Source: Telmatactis stephensoni (Eukaryota; Cnidaria; Anthozoa; Actiniaria; Isophelliidae). From it: 64,000 nucleotides of DNA. The stretch's first letter is position 1, and each line of letters starts with the position of its first letter. The notes under the pieces were generated by a model. That model made no database searches. It saw only the letters and a program-made list of their open reading frames with translations, and was not told where the DNA came from. Where the stretch lies: contig JALIZF010001818.1 of NCBI GenBank assembly GCA_029948255.1, forward strand, positions 124,001 through 188,000. The letters run 5' to 3'. Both the position numbers and the translations under genes were made by a program. Of the stretch, positions 45,022 through 56,240 are shown one piece after another.

Positions 45022-45204
45022 CTTCAATCTCTTCACATCCCTTGTGGCTGCTTGGTCACTGTAGATAGCCGGGCCTGCTGTTAAATTGCCCCGACGGTCA
45101 ATACAAGTCCAGAAGAGTCTCTTTAAAGAGATGTTCATGCGAAAAAGATCACAATATCCAAGAAAACCTATCTTTATGCCTTTAACGGTGACAATCAAAG
45201 GATC
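45022..45204 (-). pseudogene. Copy 3 exon 4
   Basis: 183 bp, still open, with acceptor CATACTAG and donor GTAAAG. It keeps GIKIGFLGYCD. Confidence 0.85.
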
Positions 45205-45291
45205 CTAGTATGTAAAGCAAAATATATTGTCTATACCAGCAGAGAATAACCATGAAATGTATCAGGCTCCACTTGCTTTATAAGAACTCCT

Positions 45292-46280
45292 TATAATATA
45301 ATATAATATAATATGATATGATATGATATGATATGATATGATATGATATGATATGATATGATATGATATGATATGATATGATATGATATGATATGATATG
45401 ATATGATATGATATGATATGATATGATATGATATGATATGATATGATATGATATGATATGATATGATATGATATGATATGATATGATATGATATGATATG
45501 ATATGATATGATATGATATGATATGATATGATATGATATGATATGATATGATATGATATGATATGATATGATATGATATGATATGATATGATATGATATG
45601 ATATGATATGATATGATATGATATGATATGATATGATATGATATGATATGATATGATATGATATGATATGATATGATATGATATGATATGATATGATATG
45701 ATATGATATGATATGATATGATATGATATAGTATAATATAATATAGTATAGTATAGTATAATATAATATAATATAATATAATATAATATAATATAATATA
45801 ATATAATATAATATAATATAATATAATATAATATAATATAATATAATATAATATAATATAATATAATATAATATAATATAATATAATATAATATAATATA
45901 ATATAATATAATATAATATAATATAATATAATATAATATAATATAATATAATATAATATAATATAATATAATATAATATAATATAATATAATATAATATA
46001 ATATAATATAATATAATATAATATAATATAATATAATATAATATAATATAATATAATATAATATAATATAATATAATATAATATAATATAATATAATATA
46101 ATATAATATAATATAATATAATATAATATAATATAATATAATATAATATAATATAATATAATATAATATAATATAATATAATATAATATAATATAATATA
46201 ATATAATATAATATAATATAATATAATATAATATAATATAATATAATATAATATAATATAATATAATATAATATAATATA
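45292..46280. repeat. Bipartite ATATG / ATATA satellite, about 1 kb
   Basis: Two long pentanucleotide blocks: ATATG to about 45727, then a short mixed zone (ATATAGTATA), then ATATA to 46280. Both blocks are nearly pure. The long minus-strand ORFs (YHIIS and YYIIL repeats) are artefacts of the period. Confidence 0.97.
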
Positions 46281-46335
46281 GAATCCCATAGCTCACACGA
46301 AACTCGCGCGCTGATTGGCTATCAAGTCCATCGAG

Positions 46336-46583
46336 GAAGGGAGAATTCAGCGTGGAATTGCCCAATTACACAGGCAGCCCGCGACTGATATGATTCCTTT
46401 TCCTTCTCGTAATCGGTGTTTGAAAAATAATTGTTTTTTGTAATGTAATATAAAATGAAAATACAAGCCAATAAAAAAGATTCAATAGCTTTCAAGAGAA
46501 AGGAAAATATTTTTCCAAAGATATTGACGGTAAAACATGGAGGGAGAATTCAGCGTGGAATTGCATACTTACACAGGTAGCCC
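46336..46583. repeat. 45-bp direct repeat pair
   Basis: GGGAGAATTCAGCGTGGAAT and about 25 following bases occur at 46338 and again at 46541, about 200 bp apart, just upstream of the recombinase gene. This may mark the 5' end of the element. Confidence 0.7.
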
Positions 46584-46681
46584 ACGATTGTTTTGCTTGT
46601 GCCGGTTTTGTTGATAGATAAAAGTTTGTTCTTACAAAAAAATGTACATATCCAAAACAGTTTTTACAACTCAAAAGCTGA

Positions 46682-48208
46682 ATGACAGATTTTCCCCAGT
46701 TCGACAGCGGGGAGGATAACAGTATTTCAGTAAATTTTAACTTCAAATTTTCGGATTTAGAGAGACTCAAAAAGCCGCTAACTCTAGCAAGCACAAGACG
46801 ACGCCGACAAGAAAGAGCAAAAGAGCAACAAAAAAGCATGTCAGTCGAAGAAAAGCAAAACTCCAGCAAAAAACAATCATCTATCGTGCCCTTCAGTGAA
46901 GATGATTTCGTGAAATCAAAGAAGGTTTAACTGCAGAAAACACAAAGAAAAGCACGGCTTCAGCTGCACGTCGGCTTCAAGCTTGGTATACAGAAAGACA
47001 CGGAACCGACCTTGACCTTAACAAAATCTCGAAAAAAGAAGCCCCTCAGCTGCTCAAACACTTTTTTTGTTGAAATACGCCAAACAACAAAAGATGGAAA
47101 AGGAAAAGAATACGAGCCAGGGTCACTTCAGACTTACCGTAATGGTTTACGTCGATACTTCCTTGAACGGCCATGTCCTCCTGCACCTGATAATTTTGAT
47201 ATAGAGAAAACATCTGGAATTGAATTTGAAGAAGTCGCCGCCATATTATCGCTGAAGAAGAAAGATTTGAAGAAAAAAGGTCTTGGAAATAAGCCCAACG
47301 CGGCAAAACCAGTGGAGGGCGATGAACTTGAGAAGATGTGGACCTCCGGCGCTATTGGCCTGAAAAATCCTAGATCCTTGCTCCAACTTGTATGGCGGTG
47401 GAACAACGTAACCCATCTGGGGGTGAGAGCATTCAAAGAACAACATGACTGCCAGCTTGAAGACTTCACCGTCACTGACCAGTTTGTTGAGTATACAGAA
47501 CGGCAAACAAAGAACAGGCAGGGAGACGAGGGAAGCTCGAAAAAGCGAGCGCGAAAATACAACAACAAGATTTGGCGTACTGATGGAGGCGAGCGAGACC
47601 CGTACAGAGCATTTGTAGAATACGTAAACCATCGTCCAAAAGGAGAAAAGGCCCCAAAGAACTTTTTCCTCACTCCAGTAGATAACCCAACGTCTGAAAT
47701 ATGGTATAAATCTTGTCCAGTAGGGAAAAACACTCTGGCAAAGATGATGGAAAAGATCTCCAAAAGTGCAGCGCTAGAAGGCAAATACACAAATTCAAGT
47801 GGCCGTAAAACAGTAATTCAAGCCCTCCGCGACGAGTTTGATCCCCTGGAAATCAGTGAGCTTACAGGCCATGCAAATCCAGAATCTATCTCGAGCTATA
47901 GCCACAATCCCTTAGAAAAGCAACGAAGAATGTCCAACTAGTTAGCAGGTTTCACAGAACCAACTGCCACAACCACACAACCTCAGTCAAGCTCAAATGC
48001 CGTAGCGTTGCAGGTACAACCAGAACCAGAAGCATCAGCCATCATTCCTGTTGACACGATGCAGTTTCCAGCAGTCCAAGGAGAAAGAAGAAGCTCTGGA
48101 TTTCTTGCTGGGGCCGTAAGTGGATTGTTCACAAGTGCCACTTTTAATAACTCCTCTGTAAATATTTCAGTTCACCTTCAGTCAAATGTAAACAGCGATG
48201 CTCATTAA
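46682..48208 (+). pseudogene. Crypton-type tyrosine recombinase, broken
   Basis: Related to Crypton tyrosine recombinases and the DUF3504 domain (the family behind KIAA1958/QRICH1-like proteins). The N-terminal part (46682-46925), a middle part in another frame (AENTKKST...LQAWYTERHG), and the main ORF 47012-47941 form one ancestral protein. It has frameshifts near 46908 and at a T-run near 47065. Late motifs include GRKTVIQALRDEFD and ELTGHANPESISSY, with the H and the Y of the active site. An in-frame TAG at 47939 cuts off a Q/S/T-rich tail that continues open to 48208 and ends with SATFNNSSVNISVHL, a pattern common at the end of this family. Mobile-element origin is inferred; ends were not mapped. 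Confidence 0.75.
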
Positions 48209-48477
48209 GTTCGTTTTTTCCAAACCACTGTGAACATTATTGACTTCATTTAGTCGCTAACTTGACATTTTGATATATCTTTCAATTTTTGTGTCATATT
48301 TTGATGACTGATCCATTTTAAACAAGAAAAAAAGCAGTTTTTCCCAAGCGATATGTAAAGACCACGAGCTTCAAATAAAACTGATGAAACCTTTCCGAAT
48401 TTGCTTGATTCTCATTGGCTTATCTCAATAGTCGCGAAAAGGTTTCTTCAAACGTGACGGAAATCACACACCCATGA

Positions 48478-50137
48478 CAACAACAACAACAACAACAACA
48501 ATGTCTTTATTTAGTACCACATATTTACATTTTGTACGTTTAAAAGAAATATTAGATTAAAACAGGATTTTTGGGTACAGGCCACCTATAATAACCATGT
48601 AAGGCTAACCAAGATAGGTGGCTTGCATGTTTTATTTGCGTTGAAGCTTTATGGTCAATAACACACTGTAAATAATTAGATATTTTAACAAAGACAAAAA
48701 CAAGAAAAGAAAGGCAATACAAATATACAAAGAGAAAATTGCAAATGGTTTCATACATATAGATAAATGAAGAGAATGGATCAAACTAATATACTAGTAG
48801 ATACGACGTATGATTTCATATATAATTATGAAATTACATATGAAATTATACAAAATACATAATTGAATAAATTAAAGTGAAGGTTGACAGAACTTACTAT
48901 CAACCCGATAGAAGAGAAAATCGTATTATATAATTAGGTTGATAGTACTTACTTTTATAGTCTGTAAAATATTTATTCAAAAATTTAATTTTCGTCGGTC
49001 CAATAGCGATATATAACTAATCGATGTAGGACTTGAGCACATCATTGCTAAGCATTTCTTTAAATTTGGATTTCGATAGTTTTTTTGTTGATTCACTAAT
49101 TGAGTTCCATATTTTTGTGCCGCAGAATTTAATATTGAATTTACCATAATTAGTTTTAATTTTTGGTAAAGAAAAGCTGTTTTTTGAAGCTAATCTAGTG
49201 TTGTAGCCATGTTTTTGGCTAACTTGCAAGAAGTACGAATCGAATGAACTTGGCAAATTTTTGGAGTCGTAATCATACATAAAGAGAGCTGTATATACAA
49301 AAACAAGATCTGAAAACTTAAGGATTTTTAATTTTAAAAAAATGGGATTAGTGTGAGCATCGAAGTTACTAAATGTCATTACACGAAGTGTCTTCTTTTG
49401 AAGTATAAAGAGAGGATTGATAGTTGATTCATAAGTGTGACCCCATGCAACAATACCGTAAATTAGATAAGGATAAATAAGACAGTAATACAAATTCACA
49501 AGGATTTCCAAATTTACATAATGTCTAGCTTTACATATAATACCAATATTACGTTTTATTTTACTCGACACAAACGATACATGAGACTTCCAATTAAGAT
49601 GACTATCTAACATAATACCGAGATATTTTATTTCAGTTGCACGATCAATACATTTGTTATCAATTTGTAAACGTACGTTGTGAAGAATTTTTTTTTGAAC
49701 TGGATGGAAAATGAGGAACTTTGTCTTTTCGATATTCAGTAAAAGTTTGTTGGCACAAAGCCAGCTGTTTACTCGCTGTAGTTGATTGTTAACAATTGTT
49801 TCAAGATTCTGTAAGTTTTTGTTCTTATAGAAAAGATTTGAGTCATCGGCAAAAAGATGAAAGTCAAGTATATGGGATGAATTTTGAAAGTCATTTATGT
49901 AGAGTAAAAACAAAATCGGTCCAAGGACTGAGCCTTGGGGAACACCCCACAAAATACAACTTTCCTCTGATTTTATATTACCAAGAGATACGAACTGTCT
50001 TCTGTTATTTAAATAAGAAGAGAACCAAGATTGAGCAATTCCTCGTATGCCATAATGATTAAGTTTATTTAATAGTATTTCATGGTTTACTGTGTCAAAC
50101 GCTTTGCTTAAGTCGAGGAAGATACCACATGAATCCG
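48478..50137 (-). mobile_element. 5'-truncated LINE with (TTG)n tail
   Basis: Minus strand: an RT from [16 protein letters not shown] (near 50137) through [19 protein letters not shown] and FADDSNLF to a C terminus at 49017, then a 3' UTR and a (TTG)n tail at 48478-48503 on the element's strand. The frame is open from 50137 to the stop at 49017. CR1/L2-like by motif style. It lies within the foreign block of copy 3 intron 3. Confidence 0.88.
49017..50137 (-). pseudogene. LINE RT fragment (open, 5' truncated)
   Basis: About 373 open codons holding RT palm motifs ([32 protein letters not shown]) and the thumb/connection region. It lacks the endonuclease and the RT N terminus, so it cannot mobilise itself. 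Still open, so probably a fairly recent insertion. Confidence 0.85.
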
Positions 50138-50472
50138 TTTTTCGTTTTTTTGTTTTGTTTTCGTGTCTGCTATGGGAATCAAGGAAAATTCATTTCCCGA
50201 CTCGGGAATTCCACGTTGAATTTCACTCGAAAAAACGATATCGCACTCGTCGCTTCGCGACTTCCCTCGTCAATCCAATGAATGTTCCTATAATAACCCT
50301 CGTCATCCAATGAATTTTCCTATAATAACTCCCAAATGAACAGGGTGACACGTTACATCTATAATATCAGAAATGCATCTCAGTCTCGCAGTTCTGGTTA
50401 TACTCTCCTTTCTCTATACAGAAGACAAGCATCAAACGCTGCTGCATTTAGAATTAGATTATATGAACTTAC

Positions 50473-50625
50473 CTGTGGTCGATTCTCATCTATTGTATAC
50501 CATTCGTATAACCAAAGGCTTTAACTCCTATTTGCTTCAGAACTTGGAGATTATAATTAACGGCTCTCGTACGAAAGTCATTCAAATGATTGTTGGCCAA
50601 AGACACTATATCAAATCCAGCAAAT
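50473..50625 (-). pseudogene. Copy 3 exon 3 with 2-bp insertion
   Basis: Encodes FAGFDIVSLANNHLNDF correctly, then a TA insertion changes the frame and makes TAG shortly before the exon end. Splice sites AG and GTAAGT remain. 153 bp against 151 bp in genes 1 and 2. Confidence 0.88.
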
Positions 50626-51359
50626 CTATACAAATGTAGAAGGTTCAAATCAAACCGGGAATTTTTTCGTCAAATGGTACATGGAGATTGAATAAAGGTG
50701 TTTATAAAACATCGATGAAAGATGCTTCATCCCCTCACTTTCCACTCCCCAAATGATGGTTGGTAACTAATTCTTGCAAGTAAGACAGGTTCGAAGTCAA
50801 TAGAGCTGCGTTAAAATGTTAAAGTAAGCTATGTAACGCTGTAAACCTATTTTTAAAAACCTTGACAGTCGGAGATCTGAAATAAGTAGTGGGGTAAAAG
50901 CCGATTCTGCATAACATTTGCAGGCCTCGAACGTTTCTCTATGGGTCAAGAGACCATAATACTAAGAGAGCGAGGCTCGGCATTGAGGTTCGCGTGATCG
51001 TTATTTTCATCAGTTCGAGAAAAAATACAGAAAAAGTCAGACCTATCGATCTTTTGACTCTGATATCTAAAATTATTCTAGATTAGACAATTTTCCTTGA
51101 CCTTTTCTATCTTTCTTTTTTTCACGCGGGGGAATTCAAGTTTAAGGAAATTGAAATCAGTAAAGGATTTTTTAGTCTTTTGTTGAATGAATGGTGGACT
51201 TTTCATTTTCTTTGTGTGAGAAAGCTTTTGCTGTTTTTGAAAATGAAATTTAATATATTAATCAATCAATCCCCGACTCCAAATTCCGAATAATATTATC
51301 ATGAGAAAACCTGGCCTATTTAATTAAGGAATAAAAACGGTTTCCTGTGTTTGATAGCC

Positions 51360-51485
51360 TGATCAAAACACGCATGATGTTGGGAGAACACGAGAGAGCG
51401 TAGTGGAAGCACGAGCCGTAGGCGAGTGCTTTCACAGCTCTCGAGTGTTCTCCCAACATCACAAGTGTTTTGATCAGGCTATCGG
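51360..51485. repeat. Hairpin with recurrent centre
   Basis: Arms GCCTGATCAAAACAC...TGATGTTGGGAGAACA and the inverse TGTTCTCCCAACATCA...GTGTTTTGATCAGGC. The centre GCACGAGCCGTAGGCGAGTG is shared with hairpins that have other arms. The matching place in gene 2 (about 38844) has only one arm. Confidence 0.8.
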
Positions 51486-51672
51486 ACACGCGGGAAACCG
51501 TTTTTATTTCTTTTATAAAATAACTAACACGCAAATAGACGAAAATAGGAAAAAGAAAACACCGGCGAAAAAACAAATTGACGTGAGCGTGTTTGATACT
51601 CTCATCAAACACGGGTTCAGTTTCAGCCAATCAGAGCGCGCGTTAAATAAGAGTTATTTTATTGAAGCATGT

Positions 51673-52991
51673 CACAGGGAGCCCGGCTTTTGATCCATTT
51701 CTTATATTACGAAGCGCTGTATATGTCACCGGATACGTGATTACCAGTACATATCGTGACCTTTAGCTGAATGGCTTGTGTAATCCGAGCATTAAAAACA
51801 TGAGGGCCGTTGGCGTGTAATAAGATCTCAGGGGTAACGCACTCCCATAGAGTACGGTAAGAAGAGAGAAGGGTTGCAACAAAAGAGAGTGCCTTTTTTA
51901 AATCCGCTACTAAACCAGTTCATCGGAATCATTAGTGAATAAAAACAGCACCAATAGATTGTGTAATAAACATATCTTATGACAGGATATTTCTTTCTTG
52001 TAAAATAACAATTCATGCTCACATAAAACAGCGATTTCATAAAGTGAGTTTATCGTTTAATGATCGCCTCCACTTCTGCGGACCACTTCTGGTAAGTGTC
52101 CGCTCACAAACAATAGATGATGACAGTTTTTTGACATATGAGGGAGTATTTGTATGTTCGAGAGGTTTATCCGTAATCATTTCGAGTCACCTTGTAATAC
52201 AATGCCTTCCCCCTTTCACCCGCTACTCTCAACTTGCTCGTTTTTATGTTGGGGAATATTTGCTTTACCACTCTACCAACTTCGTTTTCCAAATTTTGAA
52301 TATTTTCTTTGTCTGCTGTACTTGCTGATTTGTACATACGGACAATTTCTGAAGCAGATATTGTGCCTTCTTCGCTTGCTGTGAAGTTGTTCAAGAGCCT
52401 AGAATAACACCATATTTTATAGAGTTTTAAAAGTTTTAAATTCAAAATGAAATAATCGAGTTGCCGTTACAAAGTCGTTACTTACCAAGAAGCTAGGTTT
52501 AAATCACAGGAAGATATCCTTCTCTGTAAAGAACTGCCGGTCTGCCGCATTAACTTTTCAAACTTCAGTCGCTTGTTTGAATAATTCTGAATAATCCTAC
52601 ATATTTTTTACTAGACGAAAATACTTTATAAGACACGAAAACTGTTGCTACTCGAAGTACTTTTTAACACTAACGACTCAATTAACACTAGTTTCAATCA
52701 GCTGTTGACCCCCGCTGTTAGCTGGTCCGCAGAAGTGGAGGCAGTCATCATACGATAAAGTCACTTTGTTGCAACCCTTTACTCTTCTTGGGGGATTTAG
52801 AGAGTGCGTTACTAAATTCAAATTCAATTACCCCTGAGATCTTATTACACGCCAACGGCCCTCATGTTTTTAATGCTCGGATTACACAAGCCATTCAGCT
52901 AAAGGTCACGATATGTACTGGTAATCACGTATCCGGTGACATATACAGCGCTTCGTAAAAAAGAAATGGATCAAAAGCCGGGCTCCCTGTG
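51673..52991. mobile_element. TIR element carrying an RFX-domain gene
   Basis: 1319 bp bounded by inverted repeats: about 165 nearly identical outer bases (CACAGGGAGCCCGGC at the left and its inverse at the right) and a second matched inner block (GCCTCCACTTCTGCGGACC). About 140 bp extra sits in the left arm. Between the arms is a two-exon gene on the minus strand. No transposase and no convincing target duplication were seen; the left edge is where the segmental duplication ends. Confidence 0.8.
52167..52550 (-). CDS. RFX-like winged-helix protein, 98 aa
   Basis: Two exons, 52550-52486 and 52398-52167 (intron GTAAGT...TTCTAG), joining across a TGG codon to give 98 aa. Almost the whole product resembles an RFX-type winged-helix DNA-binding domain: WLLNNF at the start of helix 1, EGTISASEIVRMY, VGRVVKQIFPNIKT (recognition-helix region) and RGKALYYKV (the wing; RFX proteins have a Y-H-Y-Y-G here). 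The ATG is the first in frame after an upstream TAA. It lies wholly inside the TIR element. It may be a captured host exon pair or a DNA-binding protein of the element. Family assignment is by motif only. Confidence 0.6.
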
Positions 52992-52999
52992 TGAGGGGT

Positions 53000-53396
53000 C
53001 GAAATTTTTAAGATCTGAAATTTTTACACTCGCAGAAGCATTCACATCCAACGAACACATTTCCGAGTGACAATCCAATCATTTACTTACAGAAGAATTG
53101 TTGGTAATTCTGCCTGCCTTGAAACAAACCAACTTTAATATAACTGATTTGCAATACTCACGGATTATTAGCAGAATTGATTCACAGTTGGTGATCATTA
53201 AAGATGAAAACTACTGCTCTATGTTATAACTGCTCTATGTTTTAACTATAACTATTAGACTACGTTGAATTTAAGCACAAACTTTCCTTTATTTTCTTGG
53301 TTTTTAGCTTTCAAATAGCAATACAATTTAGATGACTTGGGTATTTCAACGAATACGTTCGTAAACAAACACAAAAATGTTCGCTCGTAATATAAA
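53000..53396. other. Intergenic, nothing recognised
   Basis: AT-rich, short ORFs only. Confidence 0.5.
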
Positions 53397-53404
53397 TTGA
53401 TCTC

Positions 53405-53510
53405 TCGTAAAGTTCGCGGACCGACCCGTTCCGAAAATGCTCGCCATCTTTTAGTGTGGGTCTACCGCGAACAGGTGTGTGCTTTTGTAAATAGCTTGAG
53501 CGTACTAGAA
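53405..53510 (-). pseudogene. Fragment related to ORF at 56241-56915
   Basis: The block with CATCTTTTAGTGTGGGTCTA and flanks matches 56705-56805, part of the unrecognised two-TM ORF, but is interrupted by stops in that frame. A partial, decayed second copy. Confidence 0.6.
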
Positions 53511-53581
53511 ATCATATTTACCCTTGAATCGCGAGACATCTTGCAGGTCGCCATGATGACCATGTGCTTTTGTCGCTTATT

Positions 53582-53682
53582 TAGGTATATACTTCATGGT
53601 TTTGAGTGCCGTATAGTTGCTCTGTACTTCTCAAGTAAAGAAGCGACTATATAGGACAATCATGAAGTATATACCTCTCGAC
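53582..53682. repeat. Small hairpin
   Basis: AGGTATATACTTCATG and its inverse CATGAAGTATATACCT, with a second inner pair (AGTTGCTC/GAAGCGACT-like). Followed by repeated CGCATGCGC. Confidence 0.7.
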
Positions 53683-54479
53683 GCATGCGCCTTTCTATCT
53701 ATACGCATGCGCTTTAGTGCCTAACTGCGATTTGTGACTGAAGGCAAACAAAAAAAATAAAATAACCGAAGCCCAATTTATAACTCGGGCATTCCTACGG
53801 AAGCCCGAGTAATTAAGGCTTTTTTCATGAGATATCTTTACTTGAATATCGTTTCATACATTCTTTGGTAAAATTAAAAGACCACAGGAAGCCCAAACTG
53901 TTAAGGTCTGGGAATCCCTGTGCTGAAACTTTCCCCGGGTCGGTTTCACGAGATGGTTTCACGAACACCAGAACTGCTTTCTACTCCTGCAACAGAAACG
54001 TGTGTTGCGAACAAGTTTCAGAACGAAATTTCAGCGTTTAACAGCCCTTATGCTGTGTTGTTATGGTCCGAACCGGTCCCGCATCGGTCGTTTCAAATGT
54101 TACCAACAAAAGCGACAGCTATCAGCCAAAACAAAAGCGGGCGGGAAAATTGCGAAAAGACACACAGCAAAAGAGAGAAATTAATTAAAGTTAAGGAATT
54201 AAAGAACACCTTTGTCAAAAATGTGTAATTTATTAAAAATAGGATTCATCTCGCGAATACTTGTGCTTCTTTCATGAAATGGCTCAGTGCCCACATTAGC
54301 ATGCAAGCAAAACTCATTAGCATTTTAGTAGAGTGGTCTTCAAAAACCCGTGAAACAATTTATACCATTTACATTTTAATAGCGTGTATGGAACAATAGA
54401 AAACAAAAGACTTTTAGCGGAATAGACCTTTTTGCCGTAGCACTATTATCCATTATTATAATTTTTTATCATTGTATTA

Positions 54480-55015
54480 GAGTGGTTTTCATAGAGTGAT
54501 TTTCATTGGACTGTGAAACAATTACTAATAGTCAGTGTTTAATAGTGTCTAATAGTTGTATTGCAACAAAAGAAAACAATGGGTGCAGAGTCTATTAGTG
54601 TCTATTAGCTTAGTAACTATTTCACAGTCCGGTGAAAATCACTCTAAACCCGTGAAATACTTACTAATTTATTTAGTGCTAATAGACCTTTTGCCGTAAC
54701 ACTATTTTCCAACTTCATACATCTTGAAACAAAGAATTGCATGGTAGAATGTGCGGAATGTGAACTTCTTTTGTTTGAAATAAAACTTCCCTTTGTCTTC
54801 CAATCAAGAAGAATTAATTATGGCTCCAAGTTCTGTTGTTCGGAGCCTTGTTTTTATGCGTTCTTGATTGGAAGACAAAGGGAAGTTCTATTTCAAACAA
54901 AAGAAGTTCACCTGATTCGGCACATTGTACGATGCAATTCTTTGTTTCAAGATGTATGAAGTTGGAAAATAGTGTTACGGCAAAAGGTCTATTAGCACTA
55001 AATAAATTAGTAAGT
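54480..55015. mobile_element. Outer TA-flanked MITE, split by another
   Basis: Begins GAGTGGTTTTCA after TA at 54478. It is interrupted by the element at 54494-54644 and resumes AACCCGTGAAATAC. It contains a long palindrome around AATCAAGAAGAATTAATTAT / CGTTCTTGATTGG and its right arm stops at AAATTAGTAAG, so the right end is lost. A partial relative lies at 54330-54475. Confidence 0.7.
54494..54644. mobile_element. Inner MITE inserted at TA of outer MITE
   Basis: 151 bp with ends GAGTGATTTTCATTGGACTG and the inverse CAGTCCGGTGAAAATCACTC, each flanked by TA. Removing it and one TA restores TTTTCATAAACCCGTGAAA, the expected end of the outer element. Confidence 0.85.
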
Positions 55016-55210
55016 AGAAAAGTAGTTCACCTGATTCGGCACATTGTACGTTATACGATGCAAGCTCGATGCAGTTCTTTGTCATTCAACAGATTCAAGA
55101 TGCACGAAGTTGGAAAATAGTAATGTATGATAAATATAACTAGACGCTAATGTAGCGTGAAGTCGGGCTACTTGAGCGTAAAATTGTATGTTGTTTGCAG
55201 CGCGAAGATA

Positions 55211-55761
55211 GAGTGGTTTTCATAAACCTGTGAAACAAAAGTTAATTATTAGCTAGTAATAGCCAGATTCAAACAATAGAAAACAAAGGAATTAGCCACT
55301 TTCATACCGTGAAGACTGGGTGCGAGTCCCTTAAACTTTGATGATGGCTACACAAAACTTATGTAGTCAGAAAAAGCACATCGAGCTGTACATAATCCCG
55401 AGGTTTGATGTTAATCGGATATACATTGAAAGAGATACAGCAGTTCAAACATGCTAGATTTTACAAAGAAATGTGTGGTTGTAGGGACAAATGTCTACAA
55501 ATGTCCCTACAACCATACAAAATTCTTTGTAAATTCTAGCAGTTTTGCACGGCTGTTAGTCATTCAATATTAAACCAATTAACACCAAACTTCGGGATTT
55601 TATATAGCTCGATGTGCTCTTTCTGACTATATGAGTTTCGCGTTACCATCGTCGAAATTTGAGGGACTCGTACCCAGTCTTCACGGTATGAAAGTGGCTA
55701 ATTAGAGACTAATAGTACTAAATACACTAAAATGTATTTCACGGGTTTATGAAAATCACTC
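55211..55761. mobile_element. TA-flanked MITE, 551 bp
   Basis: Ends GAGTGGTTTTCATAAACCTG and the inverse GGGTTTATGAAAATCACTC, flanked by TA. The whole element is a long imperfect palindrome centred near 55493 (GTAGGGACAAATGT / ACATTTGTCCCTAC). Same family as 54480 and 59053. Confidence 0.85.
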
Positions 55762-56030
55762 TACTTGCGACGTGAGATAACTGCTATGGTTCATGATATG
55801 TACATAACGAAGCATCAATATCTTCTTGAATACTCCTTACTATACTTTGTCACAATTCAGTTACAGCATTATGTATTCTTTGTTTCATTCTATTTTGATT
55901 TCTGAACCCCTTTGTTTTTATTCCCTTGAATTTGCAATGATCGAGTGATTGAAACCACATTTATTGACATAGCAATGTATTGTAGATGACATAGGTACAT
56001 TTCTTGCAATATAGTTACGGATGACCTTTC

Positions 56031-56234
56031 TTAAATTCCTGCACGTTGAAGTACAGCACGAGGTTTGTTTATTACACATTCCACGGCACATTCAGAAGCA
56101 AGAAACTTTGCATATCGAGATCTCAGACATTGTTTGGACATATCATTTTTATTTACTGTATTTACATCAACAGACAATTGTACAGCTTTTTCAAACGCAT
56201 TACAATCCTTTTCCTTTTCTAACGACGCTAACAC
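56031..56234 (-). CDS. Uncharacterised ORF downstream of two-TM ORF
   Basis: 67 codons with balanced composition (EKEKDCNAFEKAVQL, KNDMSKQCLRSRYAKF), starting just after the stop of the ORF at 56241-56915 in another frame. It could be a frameshifted continuation or a separate exon. Family not recognised. Confidence 0.25.
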   Translation of the reverse strand: MLASLEKEKDCNAFEKAVQLSVDVNTVNKNDMSKQCLRSRYAKFLASECAVECVINKPRAVLQRAGI

Positions 56235-56240
56235 ATTTGT

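Larger units (their letters stand above)
42919..50625 (-). pseudogene. CapA/PgsA-like copy 3, inactivated
   Basis: Exons 7 to 3 of the PGA_cap gene: 43087-42919, 43462-43347, 43855-43634, 45204-45022 and 50625-50473. Exons 4-7 are open, with intact GT-AG sites and motifs (HWGNEG, IIGCHPH, SLGNFLF). Exon 3 has two extra bases (TA) relative to gene 2 near 50500, giving an early TAG and a frameshift. Exons 1 and 2 lie outside the duplicated block and no replacement was found up to 64000. Intron 3 has swollen to 5.3 kb by insertion of satellite and mobile elements. Probably a recent pseudogene; a truncated transcript cannot be excluded. Confidence 0.85.
41960..51672. repeat. Segmental duplication, derived block
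   Basis: Collinear with 33460-38770. It is interrupted by a satellite, a Crypton-type element and a LINE between 45292 and about 50335, and ends abruptly at the TIR element at 51673. The join at GAACTCCTT (45288) and the resumption at GGGTGACACGTT (50343) mark the limits of the foreign block. Confidence 0.85.

Noticed and set aside
45262..46365. 367-aa and 332-aa ORFs on the minus strand
   Set aside because: Pentanucleotide satellite translated as YHIIS/YYIIL; no gene.
47134..47790. 218-aa minus-strand ORF inside the recombinase region
   Set aside because: Shadow of the Crypton-type ORF on the plus strand; no recognisable motif.
53920..54228. 102-aa plus-strand ORF
   Set aside because: No domain or homologous copy in the window; next to MITE debris; not supported as a gene.
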